Assembly: GCF_001636845.1 (NCBI RefSeq)
Contig: NZ_LITT01000062.1
Coordinates: 124,001 to 188,000 of the forward strand
Length of the DNA stretch: 64,000 nucleotides
Origin: Clostridium ljungdahlii
GTDB lineage: Bacteria; Bacillota; Clostridia; Clostridiales; Clostridiaceae
Direction of reading: 5' to 3'
Shown: one piece after another, positions 8,570-17,976 of the stretch
Layout of the letters: the number at the start of each line of letters is the position of its first letter
Position numbering within the stretch: the first letter of the stretch is position 1
Position numbers and translations under genes: made by a program
Notes under the pieces: model-generated
Databases searched by the model: none
What the model saw: the letters and a program-made list of their open reading frames with translations, nothing else
Told to the model about the DNA's origin: nothing

Positions 8570-10357
8570 TTGGCTAAAAAGGAATACAGAGATAGAGTAA
8601 TTATCAGAAAAAGAATGGTAATTATTTTTAGTTTTCTATTTATGGTTTTCTTTTTACTAGTAGGGAGAATGTGTTATGTAATGATATACAGATCACCACA
8701 GCTTAAATCCATGGCAATAGCTCAATGGACAAGTGATGTCAAAATTGATGCAAAAAGAGGAAGAATTTTAGATAGAAGTGGAAATGAATTGGCAGTAAGT
8801 GCTAATGTGTACAGAATTGATTTGGATATGAATACGTTAAGAGACACTATGGAGGAGAAGAAGATATCGGAAGATAAAATATCAGGAGAGTTAGCAGAAG
8901 CTCTTTCTATGGACAAGAAAGAAGTGTCAAAAATAATGAAAAAAACTCTTCCAGGAGGGCTTCCCATTGCCTCTGCTACGCTTAAAAGAAGAGTGGAAAA
9001 GGCTGAAGCGGATAAAGTTAGAAATTTAAATTTAAATGGAGTACTTGTATCGGCAGATACTAAGAGATATTATCCAAATAACAATTTTTTAGCACAGGTA
9101 ATTGGACATACTAATTCAGATGGATTTGGACTTACAGGAGTAGAACTTTATTATAATAAGGATCTAGCAGGTATCCCAGGTCGTAGAATTGCAGAATTAG
9201 ATAGAAAGAGTAAAGAACTTCCTTATACTATTTCAGAATTTACAAAGCCTGTAGATGGAAAGGATATAGTACTTACTATAGATGAAATGATACAACATTT
9301 TGCAGAAAAATCTGCAGAGCAGGCACTAAAAGATTATAATGCAAAAGCAGTTTCTATAACAATTATGAATCCTAAAAATGGAGAAATACTTGCTATGGCG
9401 AATAAACCTGATTACAACCCAAATTCTCCTTGGGTAGATAATAAATCTTATGCAGAGCTGCAAAATATATGGAGAAATAGAGCAGTGAGCGATACTTTTG
9501 AACCAGGTTCCATATTTAAAGTTATAACTGCACAAACTGCACTTGAGACAAATTCAGTTAGCGATAGTGATAAATTTACATGTAATGGAAGTATAAGTAT
9601 AGGCAATAGAGTTATACATTGCTGGGTATCTGCTGGACATGGTGTACAAGGTTTTCCAGACATAATTAAAAATTCCTGTAATATAGGTTTTGCAGAACTT
9701 GGTAAAAAAATAGGAAAAGAAAAATTAAATGATTACATACACAAATTTGGATTTGGTCAAAAAACTGGAGTAGATTTACCAGGAGAAGCTAAAGGAATAG
9801 TTAAAAAGACGGAAAATATAAGCGATGTGGATTTAGCGACTATTGCTTTTGGACAGACAGACACATTGTCAGCAGTTCAGTATCTTAGAGCTTTTAATGC
9901 AGTGGCAAATGGAGGAACTTTAATTACTCCTCATGTCATGAAAGAAATAGAGCATTATGATGAAAGCAGCAGCAAAGAAGTTATAGATAAAAAATATGAT
10001 CTGGCTGGTAATAGTAAAAAATTTTTGGATAGTAGTAAAACTGCAAAGCTCAGATCATACTTAGAAAGAGTAGTTACAGAAGGCAGTGGAAAAGGCACTT
10101 TTATAGAAGGCTATCACATAGCAGGAAAAACAGGTACAGCCCAGAAAGCTGGAGTTGGAGGATATCAGACGGGGAAATATGTTTCTTCATTTGCAGGTAT
10201 GGCACCTTCAAATGACCCTAAAATAACAATTTTAATTTCCATAGATGAACCAGATCCATCCACTTATTATGCAAGTCAAACTGCGGTACCTACAGCAAAG
10301 CAGGTTTTTGAAGATGTACTTAATTATCTTGCAGTGAAAGGAGATACATCACCTTAA
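8570..10357 (+). CDS. Class B penicillin-binding protein (FtsI/SpoVD type), no PASTA domain
   Basis: A 595-residue septal or spore-cortex peptidoglycan transpeptidase. It starts with TTG, nine bases after GGAGG. One N-terminal membrane helix (about residues 14-36) precedes a dimerisation domain. The penicillin-binding domain shows SIFK with the nucleophile S314, SCN at 369-371 and KTG at 520-522. It ends soon after the transpeptidase domain, so the PASTA domain found in Bacillus SpoVD is absent. Because it is the only class B enzyme in this cluster it could serve vegetative division (FtsI/Pbp2B), sporulation (SpoVD) or both. I leave the symbol open. Confidence 0.95.
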   Translation: MAKKEYRDRVIIRKRMVIIFSFLFMVFFLLVGRMCYVMIYRSPQLKSMAIAQWTSDVKIDAKRGRILDRSGNELAVSANVYRIDLDMNTLRDTMEEKKISEDKISGELAEALSMDKKEVSKIMKKTLPGGLPIASATLKRRVEKAEADKVRNLNLNGVLVSADTKRYYPNNNFLAQVIGHTNSDGFGLTGVELYYNKDLAGIPGRRIAELDRKSKELPYTISEFTKPVDGKDIVLTIDEMIQHFAEKSAEQALKDYNAKAVSITIMNPKNGEILAMANKPDYNPNSPWVDNKSYAELQNIWRNRAVSDTFEPGSIFKVITAQTALETNSVSDSDKFTCNGSISIGNRVIHCWVSAGHGVQGFPDIIKNSCNIGFAELGKKIGKEKLNDYIHKFGFGQKTGVDLPGEAKGIVKKTENISDVDLATIAFGQTDTLSAVQYLRAFNAVANGGTLITPHVMKEIEHYDESSSKEVIDKKYDLAGNSKKFLDSSKTAKLRSYLERVVTEGSGKGTFIEGYHIAGKTGTAQKAGVGGYQTGKYVSSFAGMAPSNDPKITILISIDEPDPSTYYASQTAVPTAKQVFEDVLNYLAVKGDTSP

Positions 10358-10466
10358 AATATTTATCTGATGGATTCGTTGATAAAAATAATTAACTTGT
10401 TCTTTACATGAAGTGATTAGAAAATTATAATAAAATAGTGAAAGATTTGATAGAAAATTACTTTAA

Positions 10467-10629
10467 GGCATGCAGTACTATTATTTGTTAAGTCTGCATG
10501 CCAATGCTATGTGTAGGTTATACATATTTTTATCAAGTTATCCCTTAGGGGAAGAACTTATCCAGGGGCGTATCAGCCGTTATGCACAGAGTGGGATGAG
10601 AGTATTACGGATGGTAGCCATCGGACAAT
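10467..10629 (+). ncRNA. Dispersed structured-RNA element, copy A (before murE)
   Basis: A 5' hairpin GGCATGCAG/CTGCATGCC is followed by TTATCCCTTAGGGGAAG, then the conserved core from 10557 to 10626: TTATCCAGG, stem GGC/GCC, stem CAGCCGT/ACGGATG and the closing ATCGGA. The same core occurs at 24062-24190 and 50268-50412 with compensating base changes. This copy lacks the 56-base inner arm of the other two. It ends about 25 bases before the murE start, so it could be a 5' leader of murE or an intergenic RNA. It fills most of the gap after the penicillin-binding protein gene. Confidence 0.65.
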
Positions 10630-10651
10630 TTTAAATTAGGGAGTGTATACT

Positions 10652-12100
10652 ATGAAGTTGAAGAAAGTAATGAGCGGACTTACATATGAAGTCGTTAAGG
10701 GAAATGATGATTTAAATATAGGAGAAATTCAATATGATTCTAGAGAAGTCAAATCTGGAGATGTTTTTGTATGTATAAAGGGATATGTTACGGATGGACA
10801 TAAATACATAGATAAGGCTTATAAAAATGGTGCAGCAGCTATTGTAATAAGCGAAGAAGTAGAAAATGTACCCGATTGTACTGTGATAAAGGTAAAGGAT
10901 ACAAGAAAAGCACTTGCTATTATTTCATCAAATTACTATGATAATCCTTCTAAAAAGATGAAAGTAATAGGAATAACGGGAACTAACGGTAAAACTACAT
11001 CTACATTTATGATGAAATCCATACTAGAGACAGCAGGTTATAAAGTAGGACTCGTAGGTACTATAGCAAATTATATAGGAGATAAGAAAATACCTTCTCA
11101 TAGGACTACTCCTGAATCTTTAGAACTTCAGAAGTTATTTAAACAGATGGTGGATGAAGGAGTTCAGTATTGTGTTATGGAAGTATCTTCTCATTCACTG
11201 TACCTAGATAGAGCATACGGAGTGAAATTTTCAGAGGCAATATTTACAAATCTAACGAGGGATCACTTAGACTTTCACAAGACCTTTGAAAATTATTATA
11301 AGGCTAAATTAATATTATTTAAAAATACTATTAATTCTGTTATAAATATAGACGACAAATATGGAGATAGAATATATGAAGATGCATTAGGAAGCAAGAT
11401 AACTTATGCTATAAATAAGGAAGCTGATTTAAAAGCTAATGATTTAAATATACATTCTAGAGGAGCTAATTTTAATATAACATATAGGGGGCAGACAGCG
11501 CATATAAATTTAAATATACCAGGTAAATATAATGTAATGAATGCTCTTGGAAGTGTAGGGGCATGCCTTTGCGAAGGTATAAGTTTAGAAGTTGTGAAAA
11601 AGGGACTTGAATCTATGGATGCTGTACCTGGAAGATGTGAAATAGTTACTAAGGGGTATAACCTTGGATATGAAGTCATAGTAGACTACGCCCATACTCC
11701 AGATGGGTTGGAGAACATATTAAAAACTGCTAGGGAATTTACTACAGGAAGACTTATAGCTGTCTTTGGATGTGGAGGAGATAGGGATAATACCAAAAGG
11801 CCTATAATGGGCAAGATAGGTACAGAGTTATCTGATTTTGCAGTTATAACTTCAGATAATCCAAGAGGAGAAGAGCCTATGGCAATAATTGATGAAATAG
11901 TAAAGGGTGTTGAAAAAGACGATTACAAGGTAGTTGAAAATAGGAAAGAAGCTATAAAGGAAGCTATACATATGGCACAAAAAGGAGATGTAATTGTAGT
12001 TGCAGGAAAGGGCCATGAAGATTATCAGATATTAAAAGATAAAACCATACATTTTGATGAAAGAGAGATAATAGCTGAGATTCTAGACAATGCACAGTGA
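10652..12100 (+). CDS. murE: UDP-MurNAc-L-Ala-D-Glu:meso-DAP ligase MurE
   Basis: A cytosolic ATP-dependent ligase that adds the third amino acid to the peptidoglycan stem peptide. The P-loop GTNGKTT is at residues 110-116, and DNPR at 402-405 is the known signature for meso-diaminopimelate rather than lysine. That agrees with dapF in the same window. The ATG at 10652 sits nine bases after TTAGGGAG, whereas the upstream GTG at 10643 touches that site. The gene ends directly against a MITE-like inverted repeat, which separates it from murF, its natural operon partner. Confidence 0.96.
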   Translation: MKLKKVMSGLTYEVVKGNDDLNIGEIQYDSREVKSGDVFVCIKGYVTDGHKYIDKAYKNGAAAIVISEEVENVPDCTVIKVKDTRKALAIISSNYYDNPSKKMKVIGITGTNGKTTSTFMMKSILETAGYKVGLVGTIANYIGDKKIPSHRTTPESLELQKLFKQMVDEGVQYCVMEVSSHSLYLDRAYGVKFSEAIFTNLTRDHLDFHKTFENYYKAKLILFKNTINSVINIDDKYGDRIYEDALGSKITYAINKEADLKANDLNIHSRGANFNITYRGQTAHINLNIPGKYNVMNALGSVGACLCEGISLEVVKKGLESMDAVPGRCEIVTKGYNLGYEVIVDYAHTPDGLENILKTAREFTTGRLIAVFGCGGDRDNTKRPIMGKIGTELSDFAVITSDNPRGEEPMAIIDEIVKGVEKDDYKVVENRKEAIKEAIHMAQKGDVIVVAGKGHEDYQILKDKTIHFDEREIIAEILDNAQ

Positions 12101-12101
12101 T

Positions 12102-12294
12102 CAATTTACAATGCACAATTGAAAGTTGATAGTTGAGAATTATGGATGATTTTTTTCCGTTAATACTACAGAAAATCTAAAATATAGCACCATTGAAGCA
12201 AATGCTTCAATAAGCTTTAAATTTAAGATTTTTCGTAACATAGTGAAGAAAAATCCTCGTTAACTATCAACTTTCCACTATCAATTGTCAATTC
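12102..12294. mobile_element. MITE-like inverted-repeat element, copy 1
   Basis: Non-coding DNA bounded by imperfect inverted repeats; AGTTGATAGTT in the left arm and AACTATCAACTTTC in the right. It contains a small palindrome GAAGCAAATGCTTC and, at 12225-12255, a 31-base core AAGATTTTTCGTAACATAGT continuing to GAAGAAAAATC. That core recurs at 47437-47467. It occupies the entire murE-murF gap, starting just after the murE stop and ending at the murF ribosome binding site. No transposase is encoded, so mobility would depend on an enzyme supplied elsewhere. Confidence 0.65.
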
Positions 12295-12320
12295 GCAAAA
12301 AAAGAGGGGAGAATAAAAAT

Positions 12321-13715
12321 TTGGAATACATGAGTTTTGATGAAATAGTAAATGCTGTATCTGGACAAGTAATAATTTCTGGAAAATATAGTGGATATAG
12401 AAATGTAAGTACGGATACTAGAAAAATTGAAGAAAAAGACATATTTATTGCTCTTAAAGGAGAAAGATTTAACGGAAATAAATATGCTGCAGCTGCAAGT
12501 GATAAAGGTGCTTGTATATGTATTGTGGATGAGGTATATTTTAAAGAAAGTGAAATAAATGAGTGTACTAGTGTAATTCAAGTTAAGGATGGAAATCAGG
12601 CATTGCTTGATTTAGCAGAATCCTATAAAAGTAAACTTAATGTAAAAATAATAGGAATTACAGGCTCTGCAGGTAAAACAACAACAAAGGATTTAATAGC
12701 ATCTGTATTAAGTGCTAAGTTCAAAGTGTTTAAAACAGAAGGCAATCTTAACAATCAAATAGGACTTCCACATATGATATTTAGATTGGATAATAGTTAT
12801 GATGTGGCAGTGCTTGAGATGGGAATGAATAATAGGGGAGAAATACATAGTATGGCAAAGGCTGCCAGACCAGATATTGCAGTAATAACCAATGTACTTA
12901 GGGCACATATAGGGAATTTAGGAACAAGAGAAAATATACTTGCAGCAAAACTTGAAATAACAGATTTTTTTTCAAAGAATAATACTTTAGTAATAAATTC
13001 AGACAATGATATGTTAGGCAATTTAAAAGAAGATAAATTTAACGTAAAAAGAGTTGGACTAGAAGAAAATTCAGATATATCAGCTTATGATATAGAGGTA
13101 AAAGAAGATTTTATAAGTTTTAACATATGTGAAAACAATGTTAAGATGGAAGAGAGGTTTAAGGTAAATGTACCTGGAAAGTACAATGTATTGAATTCTC
13201 TACTTGCAGTTGCTTGTGGGAGAATTTTAAATATGACTTATGGAGAAATAAGAGAAGGTTTAAAAAACATAGAGACTACTGCAATGAGAATGGAGATATG
13301 TAAAGGAAAAAAATTCAATGTAATTAATGATAGTTATAATGCCAATCCTGAGTCAATGAAAGCAGCTATTGATGTTTTGAAAAATTTTAAATCAAAAAGA
13401 AGAATAGCCGTATTAGGTACTATGGGGGAATTGGGAGATGAATCCTGCAGGATGCACGAGGAAGTAGGAAAGTATGCAGGAGAAAATGGCATAGATATTT
13501 TGATAGCTCTTGGGGAATATGTAGAAGATTTTAAAAGGGGATTTCAGGTAACAAATAAAAAAGGAAAATGTATTAGTTTTGATACCTATACAGAAGCTTT
13601 AGAGTTTCTTTTAAAAAAGTACATTGAAAAGGGAGACACAGTGCTTGTAAAAGCTTCTAGAGTAATGAAATTTGAAATTATAGCAGAAGAACTAAAGAGA
13701 AACAGCAATAATTAG
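12321..13715 (+). CDS. murF: UDP-MurNAc-tripeptide:D-Ala-D-Ala ligase MurF
   Basis: This ligase completes the UDP-MurNAc-pentapeptide in the cytosol. It has the Mur ligase P-loop GSAGKTTT near residues 115-122, ITNVLRAHIG, the VPGKYNVLNSL central-domain motif and NDSYNANPESM typical of MurF. The likely start is TTG at 12321, nine bases after GAGGGGAG, or the ATG three codons later. The more upstream TTG at 12285 lies in the terminal repeat of the inserted MITE-like element and has no ribosome binding site. It is followed directly by mraY. Confidence 0.95.
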   Translation: MEYMSFDEIVNAVSGQVIISGKYSGYRNVSTDTRKIEEKDIFIALKGERFNGNKYAAAASDKGACICIVDEVYFKESEINECTSVIQVKDGNQALLDLAESYKSKLNVKIIGITGSAGKTTTKDLIASVLSAKFKVFKTEGNLNNQIGLPHMIFRLDNSYDVAVLEMGMNNRGEIHSMAKAARPDIAVITNVLRAHIGNLGTRENILAAKLEITDFFSKNNTLVINSDNDMLGNLKEDKFNVKRVGLEENSDISAYDIEVKEDFISFNICENNVKMEERFKVNVPGKYNVLNSLLAVACGRILNMTYGEIREGLKNIETTAMRMEICKGKKFNVINDSYNANPESMKAAIDVLKNFKSKRRIAVLGTMGELGDESCRMHEEVGKYAGENGIDILIALGEYVEDFKRGFQVTNKKGKCISFDTYTEALEFLLKKYIEKGDTVLVKASRVMKFEIIAEELKRNSNN

Positions 13716-13722
13716 GAGGTGA

Positions 13723-14703
13723 ATGCCCTTTTGTTTGGGGCAATATAACATGTATAGATTAATTTATTCTGTACTAATTGCATTTTTTATAGCTATTTTA
13801 GAAGGACCTATTTTGATCCCTCTTCTTCATAAATTTAAATTTGGCCAGAATATAAGAGAAGACGGCCCAAAGAGCCATTTGAAAAAAGCAGGCACTCCAA
13901 CTATGGGAGGAGTATTATTTATACTAGCAACTTTTATAACTATGGCAATTATAGTAAAAAAGCCATCAGATGAGGCCATGATAGCTCTTTATGCTTTTGT
14001 AGCCTTTGGAGTAATAGGTGCTATTGATGATATCCTAAAGATATTGAGAAAACAAAATTTGGGATTAAGAGCTTATCAAAAAATGATATTATTATTAATT
14101 GTATCTGGAATATTTGCCTACTATTCTGCCAATAATCCATATATAGGGACATCTATAATAGTTCCTTTTGCACATAAAAGTTGGAATTTAGGAGTATTTT
14201 ATATTCCATTTATAATAATATATTTTGCAGCAACTACAAATGCGGTGAATTTAACAGATGGACTTGATGGATTGGCAACGTCAGTTACGCTTTTGATAAT
14301 GACTTTTTTAGCTCTAGTAAGCTTTGCTATGGGACATATTACTTTAGCTATTTTCTGTGCAGTTCTTGCTGGAGCACTTTTAGGATTTTTAAAATACAAT
14401 GCTTTCCCAGCTCAAATATTTATGGGAGACACAGGATCTCTGGCACTGGGGGGTGCGGTAGGTGCAGTAGCTATGATACTAAAACTTCCACTTCTTGTCC
14501 CAATAATTGGAGGAATATACGTAATAGAGGCAGCATCTGTTATACTTCAAGTGGCTTCCTTTAAACTTACAGGGAAGAGGATATTTAAAATGGCTCCAAT
14601 CCATCACCACTTTGAACTTTCAGGTTGGCATGAGACTAAAGTAGTTTCTATATTTTGTATAATTACAGTAATATTGTGTCTGTTAGGATTTCTATCTTTG
14701 TAA
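13723..14703 (+). CDS. mraY: Phospho-MurNAc-pentapeptide transferase MraY
   Basis: This integral membrane enzyme transfers phospho-MurNAc-pentapeptide to undecaprenyl phosphate to make lipid I. About ten hydrophobic helices are visible, together with the aspartate motif [18 protein letters not shown] and the HHH motif in [12 protein letters not shown]. The start is ambiguous. ATG at 13723 is only two bases after AGGAGGT, while ATG at 13750 gives the commoner family N-terminus (MYRLIYS) but has only a GGGG site. In many relatives murD and murG flank this gene; here neither is present. Confidence 0.95.
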   Translation: MPFCLGQYNMYRLIYSVLIAFFIAILEGPILIPLLHKFKFGQNIREDGPKSHLKKAGTPTMGGVLFILATFITMAIIVKKPSDEAMIALYAFVAFGVIGAIDDILKILRKQNLGLRAYQKMILLLIVSGIFAYYSANNPYIGTSIIVPFAHKSWNLGVFYIPFIIIYFAATTNAVNLTDGLDGLATSVTLLIMTFLALVSFAMGHITLAIFCAVLAGALLGFLKYNAFPAQIFMGDTGSLALGGAVGAVAMILKLPLLVPIIGGIYVIEAASVILQVASFKLTGKRIFKMAPIHHHFELSGWHETKVVSIFCIITVILCLLGFLSL

Positions 14704-14789
14704 AATGAAAAGAAGAAGGTTATCTTTAAATATAGTAATTTTTAAATGCTTTTGTCAGCCTCATATAGTAATAATCTAGGAGGATTTTT

Positions 14790-15908
14790 ATGAGAATTAG
14801 TAAACCAAATACTAAAATGGGATCTATAGACTTTTTGCTCTTCTCAACTATAATGTTATTGGTAGCTATTGGAGTTGTCATGGTCTATAGTGCCAGTTCT
14901 TACAAAGCATTTTTTGATAAAAGTACAAGAGATAGCATGTTTTATTTAAAAAGGCAAGGGCTATGGGCTATAATTGGAACATTCCTTATGTTTTTTACAG
15001 TAAAATTTGATTATAAGAGAATAAAGAAGTATACTAAATTGCTTATGATAGTATCTGTAATATTTCTACTTGCAGTTTTTGCCTTTGAATCTAGAAAAGG
15101 TGCACAAAGATGGATAACATTAGGTTCTGTTGGATTTCAACCTTCTGAAATAGCAAAATACATTGTGGTTTTATATATGGCAAAAAGTATAGAGCTTAAA
15201 GGGGGAAGGAAGATAGAAACCATGATGTATGGTGTGCTTCCATATCTTTTGGTTTCTTCATTCTATGCAGGACTTGTATTTGCAGAAAAGAATCTAAGCA
15301 TAGCAGCTGTAATAATGATAGTTACCCTCATAATTTTATATGTATCGGGAGCTAAAATAACCCATGTACTTGGCGTAGTTGGACTTGTAGTGCTTGGGGG
15401 AATAGCAGGTATAATATTTGAACCTTATAGAATGGCTAGATTTACAAGTTTTTTAAATCCATGGTCTGATCCTAAAGGAAAGGGATATCAATTGATTCAA
15501 TCTCTTTTAGCAATGGGATCAGGAGGAATATGGGGAATGGGACTCGGCAGGTCAAGGCAAAAGTGTTATTACATACCAGAACCTCACAATGATTTTATAT
15601 TTTCTATTATAGGAGAAGAATTAGGACTTATAGGATGTACTGTAATTGTTATATTATTTATAGTTTTTGTGTGGAGAGGAATTGTTATTGCTATAAGGGC
15701 CAAGGATACGTATGGAACCATTTTAGCTACTGGAATAACTTCGGTTATTGCAGTTCAGGCAATAATAAATATTGCAGTTGTAACTGGTGCCATGCCTGTA
15801 ACAGGAGTACCATTACCTTTTATAAGTTATGGAGGTTCCGCTCTTACAATCAATATGATAGCAGTTGGAATACTTTTGAATATATCAAGGCAAACAGAAA
15901 GTGGTTAA
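14790..15908 (+). CDS. SEDS peptidoglycan polymerase FtsW/SpoVE
   Basis: A 372-residue SEDS-family membrane glycosyltransferase that polymerises lipid II and works with a class B penicillin-binding protein at the septum or forespore. About ten helices are visible. Family motifs include VMVYSASSYKAF near the start, KGAQRWI, FQPSEIAKY, PHNDFIFSIIGEELG and the C-terminal PFISYGGS. The start has CTAGGAGG at good spacing. In clostridia this position can be called ftsW or spoVE and the sequence alone does not separate them. The partner transpeptidase is probably the product at 8570-10357. Confidence 0.93.
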   Translation: MRISKPNTKMGSIDFLLFSTIMLLVAIGVVMVYSASSYKAFFDKSTRDSMFYLKRQGLWAIIGTFLMFFTVKFDYKRIKKYTKLLMIVSVIFLLAVFAFESRKGAQRWITLGSVGFQPSEIAKYIVVLYMAKSIELKGGRKIETMMYGVLPYLLVSSFYAGLVFAEKNLSIAAVIMIVTLIILYVSGAKITHVLGVVGLVVLGGIAGIIFEPYRMARFTSFLNPWSDPKGKGYQLIQSLLAMGSGGIWGMGLGRSRQKCYYIPEPHNDFIFSIIGEELGLIGCTVIVILFIVFVWRGIVIAIRAKDTYGTILATGITSVIAVQAIINIAVVTGAMPVTGVPLPFISYGGSALTINMIAVGILLNISRQTESG

Positions 15909-15910
15909 GA

Positions 15911-15942
15911 ATAGCATTGCAAATTTTTTTGTAATGCTATTG
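15911..15942 (+). other. Intergenic hairpin after ftsW/spoVE
   Basis: ATAGCATTGCAAA and TTTGTAATGCTAT form an almost complete stem just after the stop codon, with no proper T-tract behind it. It may be a weak terminator, a processing site or an mRNA-stabilising hairpin between ftsW and ftsQ. Confidence 0.5.
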
Positions 15943-16108
15943 TGGACTTTTAAGGAGAACTTAGAAATATGAGTAAATAAATTTTAATGAAATAGAGTAT
16001 ATAAATATTTAATATAAATTTAAGGACTATTTTAATGAAATTACTATTATTAAGTGTTAATATATATGTATCTTATGTTATCTTATAGTATAAGTGAGAG
16101 GATAGGAA

Positions 16109-16879
16109 ATGAGTCATATTATTACGAAAACAGATAATGAATTGATTTTGAAAAGACGAAAAAAAGTAAAAGTAAAACGAGTTCTTATGCTTATGGTATT
16201 TTTAATAGCATTATTTTTTACACTTTGCTTAAAATTGCCGTATTTTAATATAAAGTATATTAAAGTGTATGGAAATAAAAGTATTTCAAGTAATAGCATT
16301 ATTGAGGATTCAAAAGTATATGGTGGAAATAATATCTTTTATATTAATCTAAAAGATGCATCAGAAAATATATTAAAGAATCCATATATAGAAGATGTTG
16401 ATATAGGAAGAAAGCTTCCAGGAACCATTAATATTAATGTAAAGGAAAGAGAGGCAACCTTTTATATAGAAAGCAACAAAGAATATTTCATTATAGATAA
16501 AAATGGAGTTTTACTTCAAAGGAGAGACAACATAAGTAATATGAAGTTAGTTAAGTTAAATGGAATTGATTGTAGTAAAGTTAAATTGGGAGAATGTATT
16601 TTAAATAAAGATGATAATAAAATTGAGGCTGTAACTACCCTAGGAAGTATAATTCAAAATAATAAATTACCTTTTGAAATTACTTATATGGATGTAAGTA
16701 ATTCTGTGGACATTAAAATTTACTTTAAAAATATGTGTGTGGAACTGGGACAAGGAGATAATTTAGGCAAAAAGGTAAATAGGGCTTTAAATATAATGTT
16801 AAATGAAAAATTGGGCAGCGCTAGGGGATATATAGATATAAGATTTGACGGAAATCCTGTATTTCACATTGAAAATTAG
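16109..16879 (+). CDS. ftsQ: Cell division protein FtsQ/DivIB
   Basis: A bitopic division protein of 256 residues, equivalent to DivIB. A basic cytoplasmic tail (residues 1-25) is followed by one membrane helix (VLMLMVFLIALFFTLCLKLP). The POTRA domain starts with FNIKYIKVYGNKSISSNSI, and the FtsQ/DivIB domain includes LPGTININVKEREATFYIE. It acts with FtsL and DivIC in the septal complex. The start has GAGAGGAT upstream. Two DUF881 genes follow with short gaps, the usual Firmicutes order. Confidence 0.9.
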   Translation: MSHIITKTDNELILKRRKKVKVKRVLMLMVFLIALFFTLCLKLPYFNIKYIKVYGNKSISSNSIIEDSKVYGGNNIFYINLKDASENILKNPYIEDVDIGRKLPGTININVKEREATFYIESNKEYFIIDKNGVLLQRRDNISNMKLVKLNGIDCSKVKLGECILNKDDNKIEAVTTLGSIIQNNKLPFEITYMDVSNSVDIKIYFKNMCVELGQGDNLGKKVNRALNIMLNEKLGSARGYIDIRFDGNPVFHIEN

Positions 16880-16893
16880 GAGGATAAAATAAA

Positions 16894-17607
16894 ATGCGTA
16901 AAGTTGCTTCACAAATTAGTGTTGCTTTGGTGTGCTGTATACTTGGATTCATGCTTACCTACCAATTTAGAGTACTTATGAGACAGGATAATACATTAAA
17001 TTTGAATAATCAAAATAGCTCTGATGTTACTGTGGAAATAGAGCAGTATAAAAAGGAAAAAGCTGCACTAGAAACGAAGGTAAATGATCTTCAAAATAAA
17101 GTAAAGGGCTATGAAGATGCTGCAGCAAGCAAGAGTGATTCTACAAAAAACCTTCTGGATGAATTAGAAAGTTCTAGAATACTTATGGGAGAGGTAGATG
17201 TAAAGGGACAAGGTGTCGTTATATATCTTAATCCTAACAGCAATCTATTTGGAAATAGTGTTAACAATCACATAACCGATAAAGATTTAGTGTATCTCGT
17301 AAATGAATTGAGGTTTGCAGGTGCTGAAGCTATATCTATAAATGACATAAGAATTGTTTCAAGAACGGGTATAAGGACAGCAGGAAATTATATACTTATA
17401 AATGATGAAAAAATATCACCATCAAAAAGAATAGTTATACAAGCTATAGGAGACAAAAGTTTGTTATACAGTGCTATGAGTTTTCCAGAGGTGTTTTCAG
17501 ATTTAAAGGCTATATGTGATGTTAAGTTTGAAAAATCTGATAGTATAACTATAAAGAAATATAATAAACCATATAAATTTGAGTATGCAGAGCCTGTGAA
17601 AGAATAA
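16894..17607 (+). CDS. DUF881 family protein (first copy)
   Basis: A 237-residue membrane-anchored protein with one N-terminal helix (VALVCCILGFMLTYQFRVL), a coiled coil at about residues 47-75 and a C-terminal DUF881 domain (GQGVVIYLN, DLVYLVNELRFAGAEAISIND, ILINDEKISPSKRIVIQAIGD). The function is not established. The family sits next to division genes in Firmicutes and is thought to act outside the membrane. Here it forms the set DUF881, sbp, DUF881 with gaps of about ten to twenty bases, and the second paralogue shows the same motifs. Confidence 0.9.
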   Translation: MRKVASQISVALVCCILGFMLTYQFRVLMRQDNTLNLNNQNSSDVTVEIEQYKKEKAALETKVNDLQNKVKGYEDAAASKSDSTKNLLDELESSRILMGEVDVKGQGVVIYLNPNSNLFGNSVNNHITDKDLVYLVNELRFAGAEAISINDIRIVSRTGIRTAGNYILINDEKISPSKRIVIQAIGDKSLLYSAMSFPEVFSDLKAICDVKFEKSDSITIKKYNKPYKFEYAEPVKE

Positions 17608-17624
17608 ATTAGAGGTGGTAAAAA

Positions 17625-17966
17625 ATGATAGGATTTGTTGGACTTATATTGGGAATAATTATAGGTGTAGTTTGGAATGTAAATATTCCAGATAAATTTT
17701 CACCTTATATGTCTGTGGCTATCTTAGCTTGTCTTGACTCAGTATTTGGAGCTATAAGAGCCAATTTGTCTAAAAGTTTTAAAACAGATATTTTTATATC
17801 TGGATTTTTTGGAAATGCAGTACTTGCTGCAGCATTTGCTTATTTAGGGGATAAGCTCGGAGTACCTATATATTTGGCAGTGGTTATAGTTTTTGGAGGA
17901 AGGATATTTAATAATTTTGCAATAATAAGAAGAGAATTAATTGAAAAAGCTAAATCACATCAATGA
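17625..17966 (+). CDS. sbp: Small basic membrane protein (sbp, DUF1290)
   Basis: A 113-residue protein with about three or four membrane helices (GLILGIIIGVVWN, YMSVAILACLDSVFGAIRA, DIFISGFFGNAVLAAAFAYLG, LAVVIVFGGRIFNN). The LDSVFGAIRA and GGRIFNNFAIIRR stretches are hallmarks of the Sbp family. It is encoded between two DUF881 genes, as in Bacillus near ftsZ, although ftsZ is absent here. AGAGGTGG precedes the ATG. Its role is unknown but the conserved context points to cell division or envelope assembly. Confidence 0.9.
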   Translation: MIGFVGLILGIIIGVVWNVNIPDKFSPYMSVAILACLDSVFGAIRANLSKSFKTDIFISGFFGNAVLAAAFAYLGDKLGVPIYLAVVIVFGGRIFNNFAIIRRELIEKAKSHQ

Positions 17967-17976
17967 GGTGAAATAA

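Noticed and set aside
10467-10629. Interpretation of the element as a cyclic-di-GMP, THF or cobalamin riboswitch
   Set aside because: Consensus cores of those classes do not match, and its placement both before and after unrelated genes argues against a single metabolite switch.
15635-15934. Plus-strand open frame of 99 codons within ftsW/spoVE
   Set aside because: Out-of-frame shadow, rich in cysteine, tyrosine and asparagine as expected from AT-rich alternative reading.
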